From: Streptomyces sp. NRRL F-6676
Lineage (GTDB): Bacteria; Actinomycetota; Actinomycetes; Streptomycetales; Streptomycetaceae
Reading direction: 5' to 3'
Length of the DNA: 39,775 bases
Assembly (NCBI RefSeq): GCF_000725625.1
Contig: NZ_JOHS01000057.1
Span: forward strand, 1 to 39,775
A program made the translations under genes and the position numbers. Shown here in pieces: positions 8,085 to 15,846 of the stretch (position 1 is its first letter; the number at the start of each line of letters is the position of its first letter). The notes beneath the pieces were generated by a model that did no database searches, had not been told where the DNA came from, and saw only the letters and a program-made list of their open reading frames with translations.

Positions 8085-9820
8085 CGGACGGGACGGACGG
8101 GACGGACGGGACGGACGGGACGGATGTGACGGACGCGGTGGACACGGCGGAACCGGCCGGAGCGACCGGCGGAGCCGCCCGCGCGGGACGCCGGCGGAAC
8201 GCGGCGCGGCTCGGCCTGATGGCCCTGCCCGTCGCGTTCTTCGCGGTGTTCTTCGCCTACCCCGTCGCCGCCATCGTCGCCCGCGGCCTGAAGACGGACG
8301 GCGGCTGGCAGTTCGGGCGGATCGCGGACGTCCTCGGCCAGTCCGGCATCCGGCACGTGCTGTGGTTCACCACCTGGCAGGCGCTCGCCTCCACCGCGCT
8401 CACGCTGGCGATCGCGCTCCCCGGCGCGTACGTCTTCGCGCGCTTCGACTTCCCCGGCCGGCACGTCCTGCGCGCGGTGGTGACCGTGCCGTTCGTACTG
8501 CCGACCGTCGTCGTCGGCACCGCCTTCCTCGCCCTCGTCGGCCGCGGCGGACTCCTCGACGAACTGTGGGGCGTGCGCCTGGACACCACCGTGTGGGCGA
8601 TCCTGCTCGCCCACGTCTTCTTCAACTACGCCGTCGTCGTCCGCACCGTCGGCGGCCTCTGGTCACAACTCGACCCCCGCCAGGAGGAAGCCGCACGGCT
8701 GCTCGGCGCCTCCCGGTTCACCGCCTGGCGCACGGTCACCCTGCCCGCGCTCGGCCCGGCCGTGGCCGCCGCCGCGCTCATGGTGTTCCTGTTCACCTTC
8801 ACCTCCTTCGGCATCGTGCAGATTCTCGGCGGCCCCACCTTCGCCACCCTCGAAGTGGAGATCTACCGGCAGACCTCCGAGATCTTCGACCTCACCACGG
8901 CGGCCGTCCTCACCCTCGTCCAGTTCGCCGCCGTCGGCGCGATCCTCGCCGTGCACGCCTGGACCGTGCGCCGCCGGGAGAGCGCGCTGCGGCTCGTCGA
9001 CGCCTCCCTCACCGCCCGCCGCCCGCGCGGCGCCGGACAGTGGGCGCTGCTCGGCGGCGTCCTCGCCACCGTCGCCCTGCTGCTGGTGCTGCCGCTCGCC
9101 GTCCTCGTCCAACGCTCCCTGGACGCACCCGGCTTCGCCTACTACAAGGCGCTCACCCGCGAGGACGGCGGCACCTTCCTCGTCCCGCCGATCGACGCCG
9201 TCGGCACCTCCCTGCGCTACGCCCTCGCCGCCACCGTCGTCGCCCTCGTCATCGGCGGCCTCGCCGCCGCCGCGCTGGCCCGCCGCGACGCCGGACGGCT
9301 CGTCCGCGGCTTCGACGCGCTGCTGATGCTGCCGCTCGGCGTGTCCGCCGTCACCGTCGGCTTCGGCTTCCTCATCGCCCTCGACGAGCCCCCGCTGGAC
9401 CTGCGCTCCTCCTGGATGCTCGTGCCGCTCGCGCAGGCCCTGGTCGGCGTGCCCTTCGTGGTGCGCACCATGCTGCCCGTGCTGCGCGCGGTCGACGACC
9501 GGCTGCGGCAGGCGGCGGCCGTCCTCGGCGCCTCCCCCTGGCGGGTGTGGCGCGAGGTCGACCTGCCGCTGGTGCGCAGGGCGCTGCTCGTCGCCGCCGG
9601 GTTCGCGTTCGCCGTGTCGCTGGGGGAGTTCGGGGCGACCGTGTTCATCGCCCGCCCCGACAACCCCACCCTGCCCGTCGCCGTCGCCCGGCTCCTCGGG
9701 CGGGCCGGCGAGCTCAACTACGGGCAGGCGATGGCCCTGTCCACGATCCTGATGGTGGTGTGCGCGCTCGCCCTGCTCCTCCTGGAGCGGCTGCGCACCG
9801 ACCGGAGCGGGGAGTTCTAG
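8081..9820 (+). CDS. thiP: Thiamine ABC transporter permease (fused double permease)
   Basis: The inner-membrane channel of the importer, 579 residues, fuses two binding-protein-dependent permease halves as in ThiP and FbpB families. Each half has an EAA loop: EEAARLLGASRFTAWRTVTL about one third in, and RQAAAVLGASPWRVWREVDL near the end. Both are preceded by several hydrophobic spans. The start GTG 8081 overlaps the thiB stop in a GTGA, a coupling arrangement. The first codons are a 9-bp repeat giving TDGTDGTDGTDG, a likely slippage site. A GTG at 8048 would also be in frame but would overlap thiB more deeply. Confidence 0.88.
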   Translation: MTDGTDGTDGTDGTDVTDAVDTAEPAGATGGAARAGRRRNAARLGLMALPVAFFAVFFAYPVAAIVARGLKTDGGWQFGRIADVLGQSGIRHVLWFTTWQALASTALTLAIALPGAYVFARFDFPGRHVLRAVVTVPFVLPTVVVGTAFLALVGRGGLLDELWGVRLDTTVWAILLAHVFFNYAVVVRTVGGLWSQLDPRQEEAARLLGASRFTAWRTVTLPALGPAVAAAALMVFLFTFTSFGIVQILGGPTFATLEVEIYRQTSEIFDLTTAAVLTLVQFAAVGAILAVHAWTVRRRESALRLVDASLTARRPRGAGQWALLGGVLATVALLLVLPLAVLVQRSLDAPGFAYYKALTREDGGTFLVPPIDAVGTSLRYALAATVVALVIGGLAAAALARRDAGRLVRGFDALLMLPLGVSAVTVGFGFLIALDEPPLDLRSSWMLVPLAQALVGVPFVVRTMLPVLRAVDDRLRQAAAVLGASPWRVWREVDLPLVRRALLVAAGFAFAVSLGEFGATVFIARPDNPTLPVAVARLLGRAGELNYGQAMALSTILMVVCALALLLLERLRTDRSGEF

Positions 9821-10840
9821 ATGCTGCTCAGTCTCCAGGGCGCGCGTGTCCGCTTCGGCGGGCGGACCGCGCTCGACGCCGTCGACCTGGACGTCGCCGA
9901 GCACGAGACCGTGTGCGTGCTCGGCCCCAGCGGCAGCGGCAAGTCCACCCTGCTGCGGGCCGTCGCCGGACTCCAGCCGCTGGACGCCGGACGGGTCCTC
10001 CTCGATGGCCGGGACCAGGCCGCCGTGCCCGCCCACCGGCGCGAGGTCGGCCTGATGTTCCAGGACCACCAGCTGTTCCCGCAGCGCGACGTCGGCGGCA
10101 ACGTCGCCTTCGGCCCGCGCATGCGCGGCGTGCCGAAGGGCGAACGGGCCGAGCGGGTGCGGGAGCTGCTGGAGCTGGTCGGGCTGCCCGGCGCCGAGCG
10201 CAGGGCCGTCGCCGCGCTCTCCGGCGGCGAGCAGCAGCGCGTCGCCCTCGCCCGCGCGCTCGCCGCCCGCCCCCGCCTCCTCATGCTCGACGAGCCCCTC
10301 GGCCAGCTCGACCGCTCGCTGCGGACACGCCTCGTCGTCGAACTCCGCGAACTCTTCGCCCGGCTGGGCACCACCGTGCTCGCCGTCACCCACGACCAGG
10401 GCGAGGCGTTCGCACTCGCCGACCGGGTCGTCGTCATGCGCGACGGGCGCATCGCCCAGACCGGCACCCCGCTGGAGATCTGGCAGCGCCCCGCCGACGC
10501 GTTCGTCGCCCGCTTCCTCGGCTTCGACAACGTCGTCCCGGCCACCGTCACCGGCCAGGCAGCCGACACCCCCTGGGGCACACTGCCGGTCCCGGAGGGT
10601 TCCCCGCAGGGCCCCGGCACCCTGCTCGTGCGGCCCGCCGGGGTACGGCTGGTGACCGGCGCCGAGGGCCTCCCGTGCACCGTCACCGCCCGCACCTTCC
10701 GCGGCACCCACGTCTCCGTCCACCTCCGCCCCGGGCGCGCGCCCCGCCTGGAGGCGGCCTGCGCACTGCGGGACGCCCCCGAGGTCGGCAGCGAGGTCGG
10801 CGTCACGTTCGACGCCGCCGAGACCGTCCTGCTCGGCTGA
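9821..10840 (+). CDS. thiQ: Thiamine ABC transporter ATP-binding protein
   Basis: The ATPase that powers the importer, 339 residues. Walker A is GPSGSGKS (residues 35-42), the Q-loop lies in MFQDHQLFP, the signature is LSGGEQQRVALARAL, Walker B is LLMLDEPL and the switch His is in AVTHDQGEA. A C-terminal extension after about residue 230 resembles the TOBE-type regulatory domain of CysA/PotA-type ATPases. ATG 9821 follows the thiP TAG directly. It is the last gene of the riboswitch-controlled operon and meets a convergent gene across a shared terminator. Confidence 0.88.
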   Translation: MLLSLQGARVRFGGRTALDAVDLDVAEHETVCVLGPSGSGKSTLLRAVAGLQPLDAGRVLLDGRDQAAVPAHRREVGLMFQDHQLFPQRDVGGNVAFGPRMRGVPKGERAERVRELLELVGLPGAERRAVAALSGGEQQRVALARALAARPRLLMLDEPLGQLDRSLRTRLVVELRELFARLGTTVLAVTHDQGEAFALADRVVVMRDGRIAQTGTPLEIWQRPADAFVARFLGFDNVVPATVTGQAADTPWGTLPVPEGSPQGPGTLLVRPAGVRLVTGAEGLPCTVTARTFRGTHVSVHLRPGRAPRLEAACALRDAPEVGSEVGVTFDAAETVLLG

Positions 10841-10866
10841 ACGCCCCGCGGCCCCCCGGAACATGA

Positions 10867-10900
10867 CGGCGGCCCGCCCCCGCGAGGGGACGGGCCGCCG
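10867..10900. terminator. Bidirectional terminator between convergent genes
   Basis: A perfect 10-bp stem (10867-10876 with 10891-10900) has extra inner C/G pairing. It lies 26 nt after thiQ and 25 nt before the stop-side end of the minus-strand surface-protein gene, so it can serve both. Confidence 0.8.
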
Positions 10901-10925
10901 ACGCCCAGCAGATACGGCGGGGACG

Positions 10926-11672
10926 TCAGCCGGTCTTCGAGGCGCCGCGGCGGCGCATCCCGAAGAACACCGCGCCGCCACCGATGACGACCAGACCGGC
11001 GGCGATGCCGGCGATCATCGGGGTGTTCGAACTGGCACCGGTCTCGGCCAGGTTGGACTCACCCACGGCCGCAGGCGACGGACCGTTGTCGCCGCCCGAA
11101 GCGGCCGGCGCGGTGGCGCCCTCGGACGTGGTCTCCGACGGGGTGGCCTCGGGCGTGGTCTCGTCCGACGGCTTGTCCGCCGTCTGCGACGGCTTCGGCG
11201 AAGCGGGCTTCGACGGGGTGGTGTCGTCGGAGGCGCAGGCGGTGCCGGGGGTCGTCAGGCCGCCCTTGATGTCCTCGTCGACGGCGCCGTTGTCGGCCTT
11301 GACGTGGACGCGGTAGGTGGCGTTCGCCTTCCAGGCCTCGTCGAAGGTGACGGTGACACCCTCGCGGGAACCCTTGACGCCGGTCTCCTCGCCGATCTTC
11401 TGTTCGTCGGCGTTGTTGTTCTCCCGGAACACGGTGATGGTCACCGGGGTGCCGGACGCGTCGACGTCGGTGACGGCGATGACGCCCTTGTCGCCGTCGC
11501 ACTTGGCGACGGCGGAGAACTCGCTGATGTTGCAGGCGGCCGCGGTGCCGGCGACGCCGAGCGCGAGGGCCGCCGAGGCGGACGCGACCCCGAGGACGCG
11601 GGCGGCGCGCGCGGTGGTGCGGCGGGATATGAACGAGGCGGATGAGGTGGACGACTTGGACAAGGTGGCCAC
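10926..11672 (-). CDS. LAETG-type sortase-anchored surface protein
   Basis: The 248-residue exported protein is predicted to be linked to the cell wall by a class E sortase. It has a signal peptide ([19 protein letters not shown], ending TAAA), a folded domain with two or three cysteines, a Thr/Ser/Pro/Glu-rich spacer, then the LAETG sorting motif at about 208-212, a hydrophobic span and a basic tail ([10 protein letters not shown]). GTG 11672 is chosen because an AAGGG site lies just upstream; other in-frame starts exist up to 11744. A strong promoter lies about 100 nt upstream. The folded domain is not one I recognise. Confidence 0.85.
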   Translation of the reverse strand: MATLSKSSTSSASFISRRTTARAARVLGVASASAALALGVAGTAAACNISEFSAVAKCDGDKGVIAVTDVDASGTPVTITVFRENNNADEQKIGEETGVKGSREGVTVTFDEAWKANATYRVHVKADNGAVDEDIKGGLTTPGTACASDDTTPSKPASPKPSQTADKPSDETTPEATPSETTSEGATAPAASGGDNGPSPAAVGESNLAETGASSNTPMIAGIAAGLVVIGGGAVFFGMRRRGASKTG

Positions 11673-11762
11673 TGTGCCCTTCACGGGATGTGCAACTGCG
11701 GGGGGTGGACGGGGACTTGAGGCCGCCGCGGTACCGGTTGCCACAGAATCCCCGAGTGGCTC

Positions 11763-11795
11763 ACAGGTCTATAAGCGTCACGTAAGACCTGTCAA
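11763..11795 (-). promoter_or_regulatory. Promoter inside a palindrome, upstream of the LAETG gene
   Basis: On the minus strand TTGACA (11795-11790) and TATAGA (11773-11768) are spaced by 16 bp, a near-consensus housekeeping promoter. A perfect 8-bp inverted repeat, ACAGGTCT at 11763-11770 and AGACCTGT at 11785-11792, overlaps both hexamers. A repressor bound there would block RNA polymerase, so this looks like an operator. Confidence 0.6.
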
Positions 11796-11833
11796 CGCAT
11801 ATGCCGGGCCGCACCCCTGACTTTGCCCGCTTA

Positions 11834-12961
11834 TTAACCGCTCAGACGTTTGAGTGCCGCCGGGGCTTCCTCCACCGAGTCGACGAGCGCGATCCGCGCC
11901 TCCATCGACCGCTCCCGCGCCAGCGCCCGCAACAACGGCCACGCCGGCAGGCGTTCGGTCCAGTGCGCCCGGTCCACCAACACCATCGGCGTCGGCTCGC
12001 CCCGCGACTCGTAGTAGTTGGGCGTCGCGTTGTCGAAGATCTCCTGTACGGTGCCGGCCGCGCCCGGCAGGAAGACCACACCCGCGTTCGAACGGGCCAG
12101 CAGACCGTCCTCCCGGGTCGCGTTGGCGAAGTACTTGGCCACGTGCGAGGCGAACGCGTTGGGCGGCTCATGACCGTAGAACCAGGTCGGGATGCCCACC
12201 GACGCCCCGCCGCCGGGGTGCCGTTCGCGCACCTCGAAGGCGGCGCCCGCCCAGTCCCCGACGGACGGCGTGAACGACGGTGCCTTGCCCAGGAGTTCGA
12301 GCGCCTCGTCGAGCATCGCGTCCCCGAAGGGCGCCGCGTACGCCCCCAGGTTCGCGGCCTCCATCGCGCCCGGGCCGCCCCCGGTAGCGACCGTCAGCCC
12401 GGCGCGCGCCAGCTCCCGGCCCAGTTGCGCCGCGCCCGCGTACGCCTGGGTGCCGCGCGCCATCGCGTGGCCGCCCATGACGCCCACCACCCGGGCACCC
12501 ACGAGGAGTTCGTCGAGCGCGTCGGAGACCGCGTCGTCGTGGACGGCGCGCAGCATCGACGCGAACACGTCCCCGTCGGCCTTCGTCCGCTGGAACCAGG
12601 CGTACGCGCGGGCGTCCGGCGTCGCCTCGTAACCACCGGTGGCCAGGCCGTCGTACAGCTCGTCGGGGGAGTACACCAGCCCCCGGTAGGGGTCGAACGG
12701 CAGGCCGGGGACGGGCGGGAAGACCAGCGCGCCCGAGGCCCGTACGTGCGCGGCCGCGTCGGGGGTCATCGGACAGCCGAGGAAGACGGCGCCCGCGCAG
12801 TCCTGGGCGAGCAGCACCTCCGTACGGGCCGTCAGGTCCACGGACTGCACACGGTGCCGGGCGAGGGGGCGGCCGGCGGCGACCACCTCGTCGAACTCGG
12901 TGAGCGTCTCGATCTCGCGGTCGTGGGAGCCGTCGAACGGCTGATCGGGTATCGGATGCAC
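11834..12961 (-). CDS. LOG-family Rossmann-fold protein
   Basis: The 375-residue protein belongs to the LOG group, once labelled lysine decarboxylase. Members include nucleotide-binding proteins and cytokinin-type phosphoribohydrolases. The two defining motifs are present: GGGPGAMEA, and PGAAGTVQE carrying the Glu expected at the active site. It is much longer than plant-type LOG (about 200 residues); the extra ~150 N-terminal residues include FLGCPMTP and look like a second, degenerate copy of the fold. The VOC-family gene lies 38 nt upstream on the same strand. The substrate cannot be told from sequence. Confidence 0.8.
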   Translation of the reverse strand: MHPIPDQPFDGSHDREIETLTEFDEVVAAGRPLARHRVQSVDLTARTEVLLAQDCAGAVFLGCPMTPDAAAHVRASGALVFPPVPGLPFDPYRGLVYSPDELYDGLATGGYEATPDARAYAWFQRTKADGDVFASMLRAVHDDAVSDALDELLVGARVVGVMGGHAMARGTQAYAGAAQLGRELARAGLTVATGGGPGAMEAANLGAYAAPFGDAMLDEALELLGKAPSFTPSVGDWAGAAFEVRERHPGGGASVGIPTWFYGHEPPNAFASHVAKYFANATREDGLLARSNAGVVFLPGAAGTVQEIFDNATPNYYESRGEPTPMVLVDRAHWTERLPAWPLLRALARERSMEARIALVDSVEEAPAALKRLSG

Positions 12962-12999
12962 CCGCCCATGCTAGGGGTCCCCGTTCCCAGGGGGCGGGA

Positions 13000-13407
13000 T
13001 CAGCCCTGCACGGCGGCGGGGTCCATCCACATGACCTCCCAGGAGTGGCCGTCCGGGTCGTCGAAGGAACGGCCGTACATGAAGCCGTGGTCCTGGGTGT
13101 CGTCCCGGTCCGTGCCACCGGCCGCGATCGCCCGTTCGACCAGCTCGTCGACCTTCTCCCGGCTCTCCGCGCTCAGACACAGCAGCACCTCGCTGGTGCG
13201 CGTCGCGTCCGCGATCTCCTTGTCCGTGAAATCGGCGTAGCGCTTCTTGCCGAGCATCATCGCGACGATCGTGTCGCTGATCACGACGCAGGCGCAGTCC
13301 TCCGTGGAGAACTGCGGGTTGATCGTGTAGCCGAGTTCGGTGAAGAACTTCCTCGAGGTGTCGACGTTCTCGACGGGCAGGTTCACGAAGATCATCTGCT
13401 GGTACAT
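13000..13407 (-). CDS. VOC-family (glyoxalase/bleomycin-resistance fold) protein
   Basis: A small 135-residue protein with the paired beta-alpha-beta-beta-beta units of the vicinal-oxygen-chelate superfamily. It begins MYQQMIFVNLPVENV and ends FDDPDGHSWEVMWMDP, the usual VOC C-terminal strand. In PhnB/YaeR-like members this fold binds metal or acts as a simple binding protein; no specific reaction can be assigned. ATG 13407 is chosen over upstream in-frame codons because it gives the family N-terminus and a GGGAGAG site lies upstream. A small inverted repeat (CCGTACG...CGTACGG, 13444-13462) lies in its upstream region. Probably co-transcribed with the LOG gene. Confidence 0.85.
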   Translation of the reverse strand: MYQQMIFVNLPVENVDTSRKFFTELGYTINPQFSTEDCACVVISDTIVAMMLGKKRYADFTDKEIADATRTSEVLLCLSAESREKVDELVERAIAAGGTDRDDTQDHGFMYGRSFDDPDGHSWEVMWMDPAAVQG

Positions 13408-13530
13408 GGCGGCTCTCCCGGTCCTGGTCGGTGGTGCGCTGTGCCGTACGTGTTCCGTACGGAGGGGCAGACCGGGAGGGGTGCGTGAACTCATCGGTGG
13501 ACGGAGAACTTTTTGGCGGTCTTCGGCGAG

Positions 13531-13555
13531 CTGCCGCTCAGCGCGTGAGCGGCAG
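13531..13555 (-). terminator. Hairpin at the end of the ABC permease gene
   Basis: A perfect 10-bp stem (13531-13540 with 13546-13555, loop GCGCG) includes the permease stop codon at 13538-13540. It is a candidate terminator for the minus-strand ABC pair. Confidence 0.6.
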
Positions 13556-14848
13556 GGCGGCCAGTTCGGCGATCAGCCAGGTCAGCGGGGCGAGGACGAC
13601 GAGAAGGGCGGTGGTGCGCAGCAGCGCGGCGGCGCGCAGAAGGGTGGCCGGGGCGCCGATCCGCAGCAGGGCGGCGGTGGTTCCGGCCCGGTCGCGGCGG
13701 GCCTCGACGGCCGCCGTCGCCAGCGTCGCGAGGGCGCAGCCGGCGACCAGGAGCGCGCCGAGCGAGCTCAGGGGGCCGAAGGCGGGGGGTGCGCCGTGGG
13801 CGGCGGCGTACACCCGCGCGGTGGCGTACGCGCCGGAGGCGACGGCGCACAGCACGCCGAGGGGGCGGCCGATGCGGGTCGCCTCCTCCTGGAGGACGCG
13901 GCCGGCGAGCAGTCGGAGGGCGCCGGGGCGGGCCGACTGGAGGAGGCGGCCGCACAGGTGGGTGAGGGCGGGACCGGCGAGGGCGAGGCCGACGGCGGTG
14001 AGGGCCCAGCCGGCGAGGACCGCGGCGGAGGTGGCCGCGAGGTCGCCGGGGAGGTCGAGGGAGGGGGCGCGGGGGGTGCGGGCGGCGTAGGTCTCTGTGG
14101 TGAGCCCGGCGGCGATGACGGTGAGGCCCCAGGGCAGGCCGGACGGGGTGGGTACGGAGGTGGTGTCGGGGTCTACGGGGAGGGCGCCGTGGGCCGGGGC
14201 GGACGTACGGGGTCTCGCTTGCCGCCGCTTGCCGGGTGCCTCTCCCAGGCTCTCAACTTCGTTCGAGCGCGGGGGACCCCCATCGCCTACCGGTGCCGCC
14301 TCAGCGGCAAGGTCGGCCGGAGTCGGTGGTGCCGTGTCCCTCCGTGGCCGCAATGTCAGCGCGCTTGCCGCCGAGGCCACCAGCGGGACCACCGTCAGCA
14401 GTGTCGCCGTGGCAGGCAGGGGCAGCGGGAGGCCCTTGGCCAGGGCGTCGGTGAGGGAGGTGCGGGGTGGGAGGCCGGGCAGGTCGCCGCGGAGGTGGAG
14501 GAAGAGGAGGAGCGCGGCGGCGGAGCCGAGGGCGCAGGACAGGGCCGTGGTGAGGGCCGAGAAGGCCATCAGCCGGCCGGGGCCGAGCCCGATCGCCGAC
14601 AGCCCGGGGCGCGGCCGGGTACCCGGGTCCGCGCGGGCGACGGCGACCGCGAGGTGCACCGTGGCCGCGGCCGGCACCGCGCACCAGGCGAGCCGCAGCG
14701 CGGCCCCGGCGGGGGCACCCGGGTGTCCGAGCGCGTATCCGAACGCGCACAGCAGCAGGAAGCCGGTGCCCGCCGAGGCCGCGGCGACCAGCAGTCTGCG
14801 GACCTGGACCAGTACGTGTGCCCGGCGGGCTAGACGGAGAGCGAGCAC
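13538..14848 (-). CDS. ABC transporter membrane subunit with an inserted repeat
   Basis: A 436-residue membrane protein with about eight hydrophobic spans, probably the permease partner of the ATPase just upstream. It lacks the binding-protein-type EAA loop, so an export or FtsX-like role is more likely than import. The proposed GTG start at 14848 lies inside the ATPase gene (19-nt overlap), implying coupling; no start codon occurs between there and the first span. Around residues 188-201 a soluble Arg/Pro-rich linker contains SNEVESLGE, encoded by a repeat that is also found between genes at 19446-19486. Substrate unknown. Confidence 0.7.
   Translation of the reverse strand: MLALRLARRAHVLVQVRRLLVAAASAGTGFLLLCAFGYALGHPGAPAGAALRLAWCAVPAAATVHLAVAVARADPGTRPRPGLSAIGLGPGRLMAFSALTTALSCALGSAAALLLFLHLRGDLPGLPPRTSLTDALAKGLPLPLPATATLLTVVPLVASAASALTLRPRRDTAPPTPADLAAEAAPVGDGGPPRSNEVESLGEAPGKRRQARPRTSAPAHGALPVDPDTTSVPTPSGLPWGLTVIAAGLTTETYAARTPRAPSLDLPGDLAATSAAVLAGWALTAVGLALAGPALTHLCGRLLQSARPGALRLLAGRVLQEEATRIGRPLGVLCAVASGAYATARVYAAAHGAPPAFGPLSSLGALLVAGCALATLATAAVEARRDRAGTTAALLRIGAPATLLRAAALLRTTALLVVLAPLTWLIAELAALPLTR
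14245..14284. repeat. Interspersed repeat, copy inside a coding sequence
   Basis: The core CTCTCAACTTCGTTCGAGC followed by a G-run and ACCCCCA matches the copy at 19446-19486 with only a few differences over about 40 bp. Here it is read in frame through the linker of an ABC permease. Confidence 0.8.
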
Positions 14849-15567
14849 GCCGCCCGGCCTTCCGTCTCCGCGGCCGGCGGCAGGTGGACGGTCTGCACGC
14901 AGCGGCCGTCGAGCAGCGCCACCGAACGGTCGGCGAGCGCCGCCGTCTCGGGCTCGGTCGTGGCGAGGACGACCGTGATGCCGTGCGAGCGGGCCGCCGT
15001 GGTGAGCGTGCGCAGCACATGGGCGCGGTCGGCGCGGTGCAGCGCCGCGGTCGGCTCGTCGGCGAAGAGGACGGTGGGCGCGGCGGCCAGCGCGCGGGCG
15101 ATGGCCACCCGCTGCCGCGCGGCCACCGGCAGGGCGCGCGGGCGTTTGCGTGCGCAGTCGCCGATGTCGAGCCGTTCGAGCCATTCGCGGGCGGTGGTGC
15201 GGGCGGCCCGGCGCCCGGTGCCGCGCAGCATCAGCGGGAGGGCGGCGTTCTCCCAGGCGTTGAGTTCGGGGACGAGGTGGGGCTCCGGGTCGATCCAGCC
15301 GAACCGCTCCCGGCGCAGCCGTTCGCGCCGCAGCGGGCGCATGGTGTGCATCGGCTTGCTGTTGAACCAGATCTCGCCGCCCTGCGCAGGCAGCAGCCCG
15401 GACAGACAGCTCAGCAGGGTCGTCTTGCCGCTGCCGCGCGGGCCGGTGACGGCCAGGATCTCGCCGTCGCGCACGCCGAGCGAGACGCCGTTCAGGGCCG
15501 GCGAGCCGTTGTGCTGGAAGTGCAGGGCGCGCGCCCAGAGCACGTCGTTGTCCGGCGGGGCCACCAT
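14830..15567 (-). CDS. ABC transporter ATP-binding protein with degenerate signature motif
   Basis: The 245-residue ATPase is the likely partner of the following permease. Walker A is GPRGSGKTT, Walker B is VLFADEPT, and the layout resembles LolD/MacB-type export ATPases. The signature that is normally LSGGQQQR reads LPVAARQRVAIARAL: the two glycines and the serine that contact ATP across the dimer are absent. The switch His is also replaced (LATTEPE where THD is usual). It may be a weak or regulatory ATPase. ATG 15567 has GCGAGG 8 nt upstream; GTG 15576 is an alternative. Confidence 0.82.
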   Translation of the reverse strand: MVAPPDNDVLWARALHFQHNGSPALNGVSLGVRDGEILAVTGPRGSGKTTLLSCLSGLLPAQGGEIWFNSKPMHTMRPLRRERLRRERFGWIDPEPHLVPELNAWENAALPLMLRGTGRRAARTTAREWLERLDIGDCARKRPRALPVAARQRVAIARALAAAPTVLFADEPTAALHRADRAHVLRTLTTAARSHGITVVLATTEPETAALADRSVALLDGRCVQTVHLPPAAETEGRAACSLSV

Positions 15568-15641
15568 CGCGTACACCTCGCTTCAGATCCGCTGTCCCGG
15601 CCGCGTCGCGCGGGCGTCTCCCGCTGCCGCGTCCCTCGTCC

Positions 15642-15778
15642 GGACCCCTTCTGGGGGTCCCTCTTCCGGGGGAACGAAGACGGGGCCGATCGGTCACTGG
15701 CACGCTAGGCGGCCCCATGGCGGGAGGCCGGACGGCACACGGCCCCGGGTCACCGTTTCCCACTCGAACGGGTGACCC
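15642..15778 (-). terminator. Two hairpins between the aminotransferase and ABC genes
   Basis: A perfect 8-bp stem (15747-15754 with 15771-15778, 16-nt loop) lies about 70 nt after the aminotransferase stop and is its likely terminator. A second 7-bp stem with a TTCT-containing loop (15642-15648 with 15654-15660) lies 75 nt before the ABC ATPase start and could be part of its leader. No gene is visible in 15568-15846. Confidence 0.5.
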
Positions 15779-15846
15779 GAGGCCGATGTTGATCATTCAG
15801 GACGACGATATGCCCGGCGCCGGGAGGCGGTGGGGCCGCGCCCCGG

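Noticed and set aside
8663..10981. A 772-codon minus-strand open frame opposite thiP and thiQ
   Set aside because: Gly/Glu/Asp/His-rich shadow with no motif, opposite two clear transporter genes.
15642..15660. A second aminotransferase terminator
   Set aside because: It is nearly 190 nt past the stop with a better stem in between, and lies close to the ABC start, so it was kept only as a possible leader hairpin.
13538..15796. A single 752-residue fusion on the minus strand
   Set aside because: The upstream third is the wrong-frame shadow of the ABC ATPase gene. The real permease begins near 14848.
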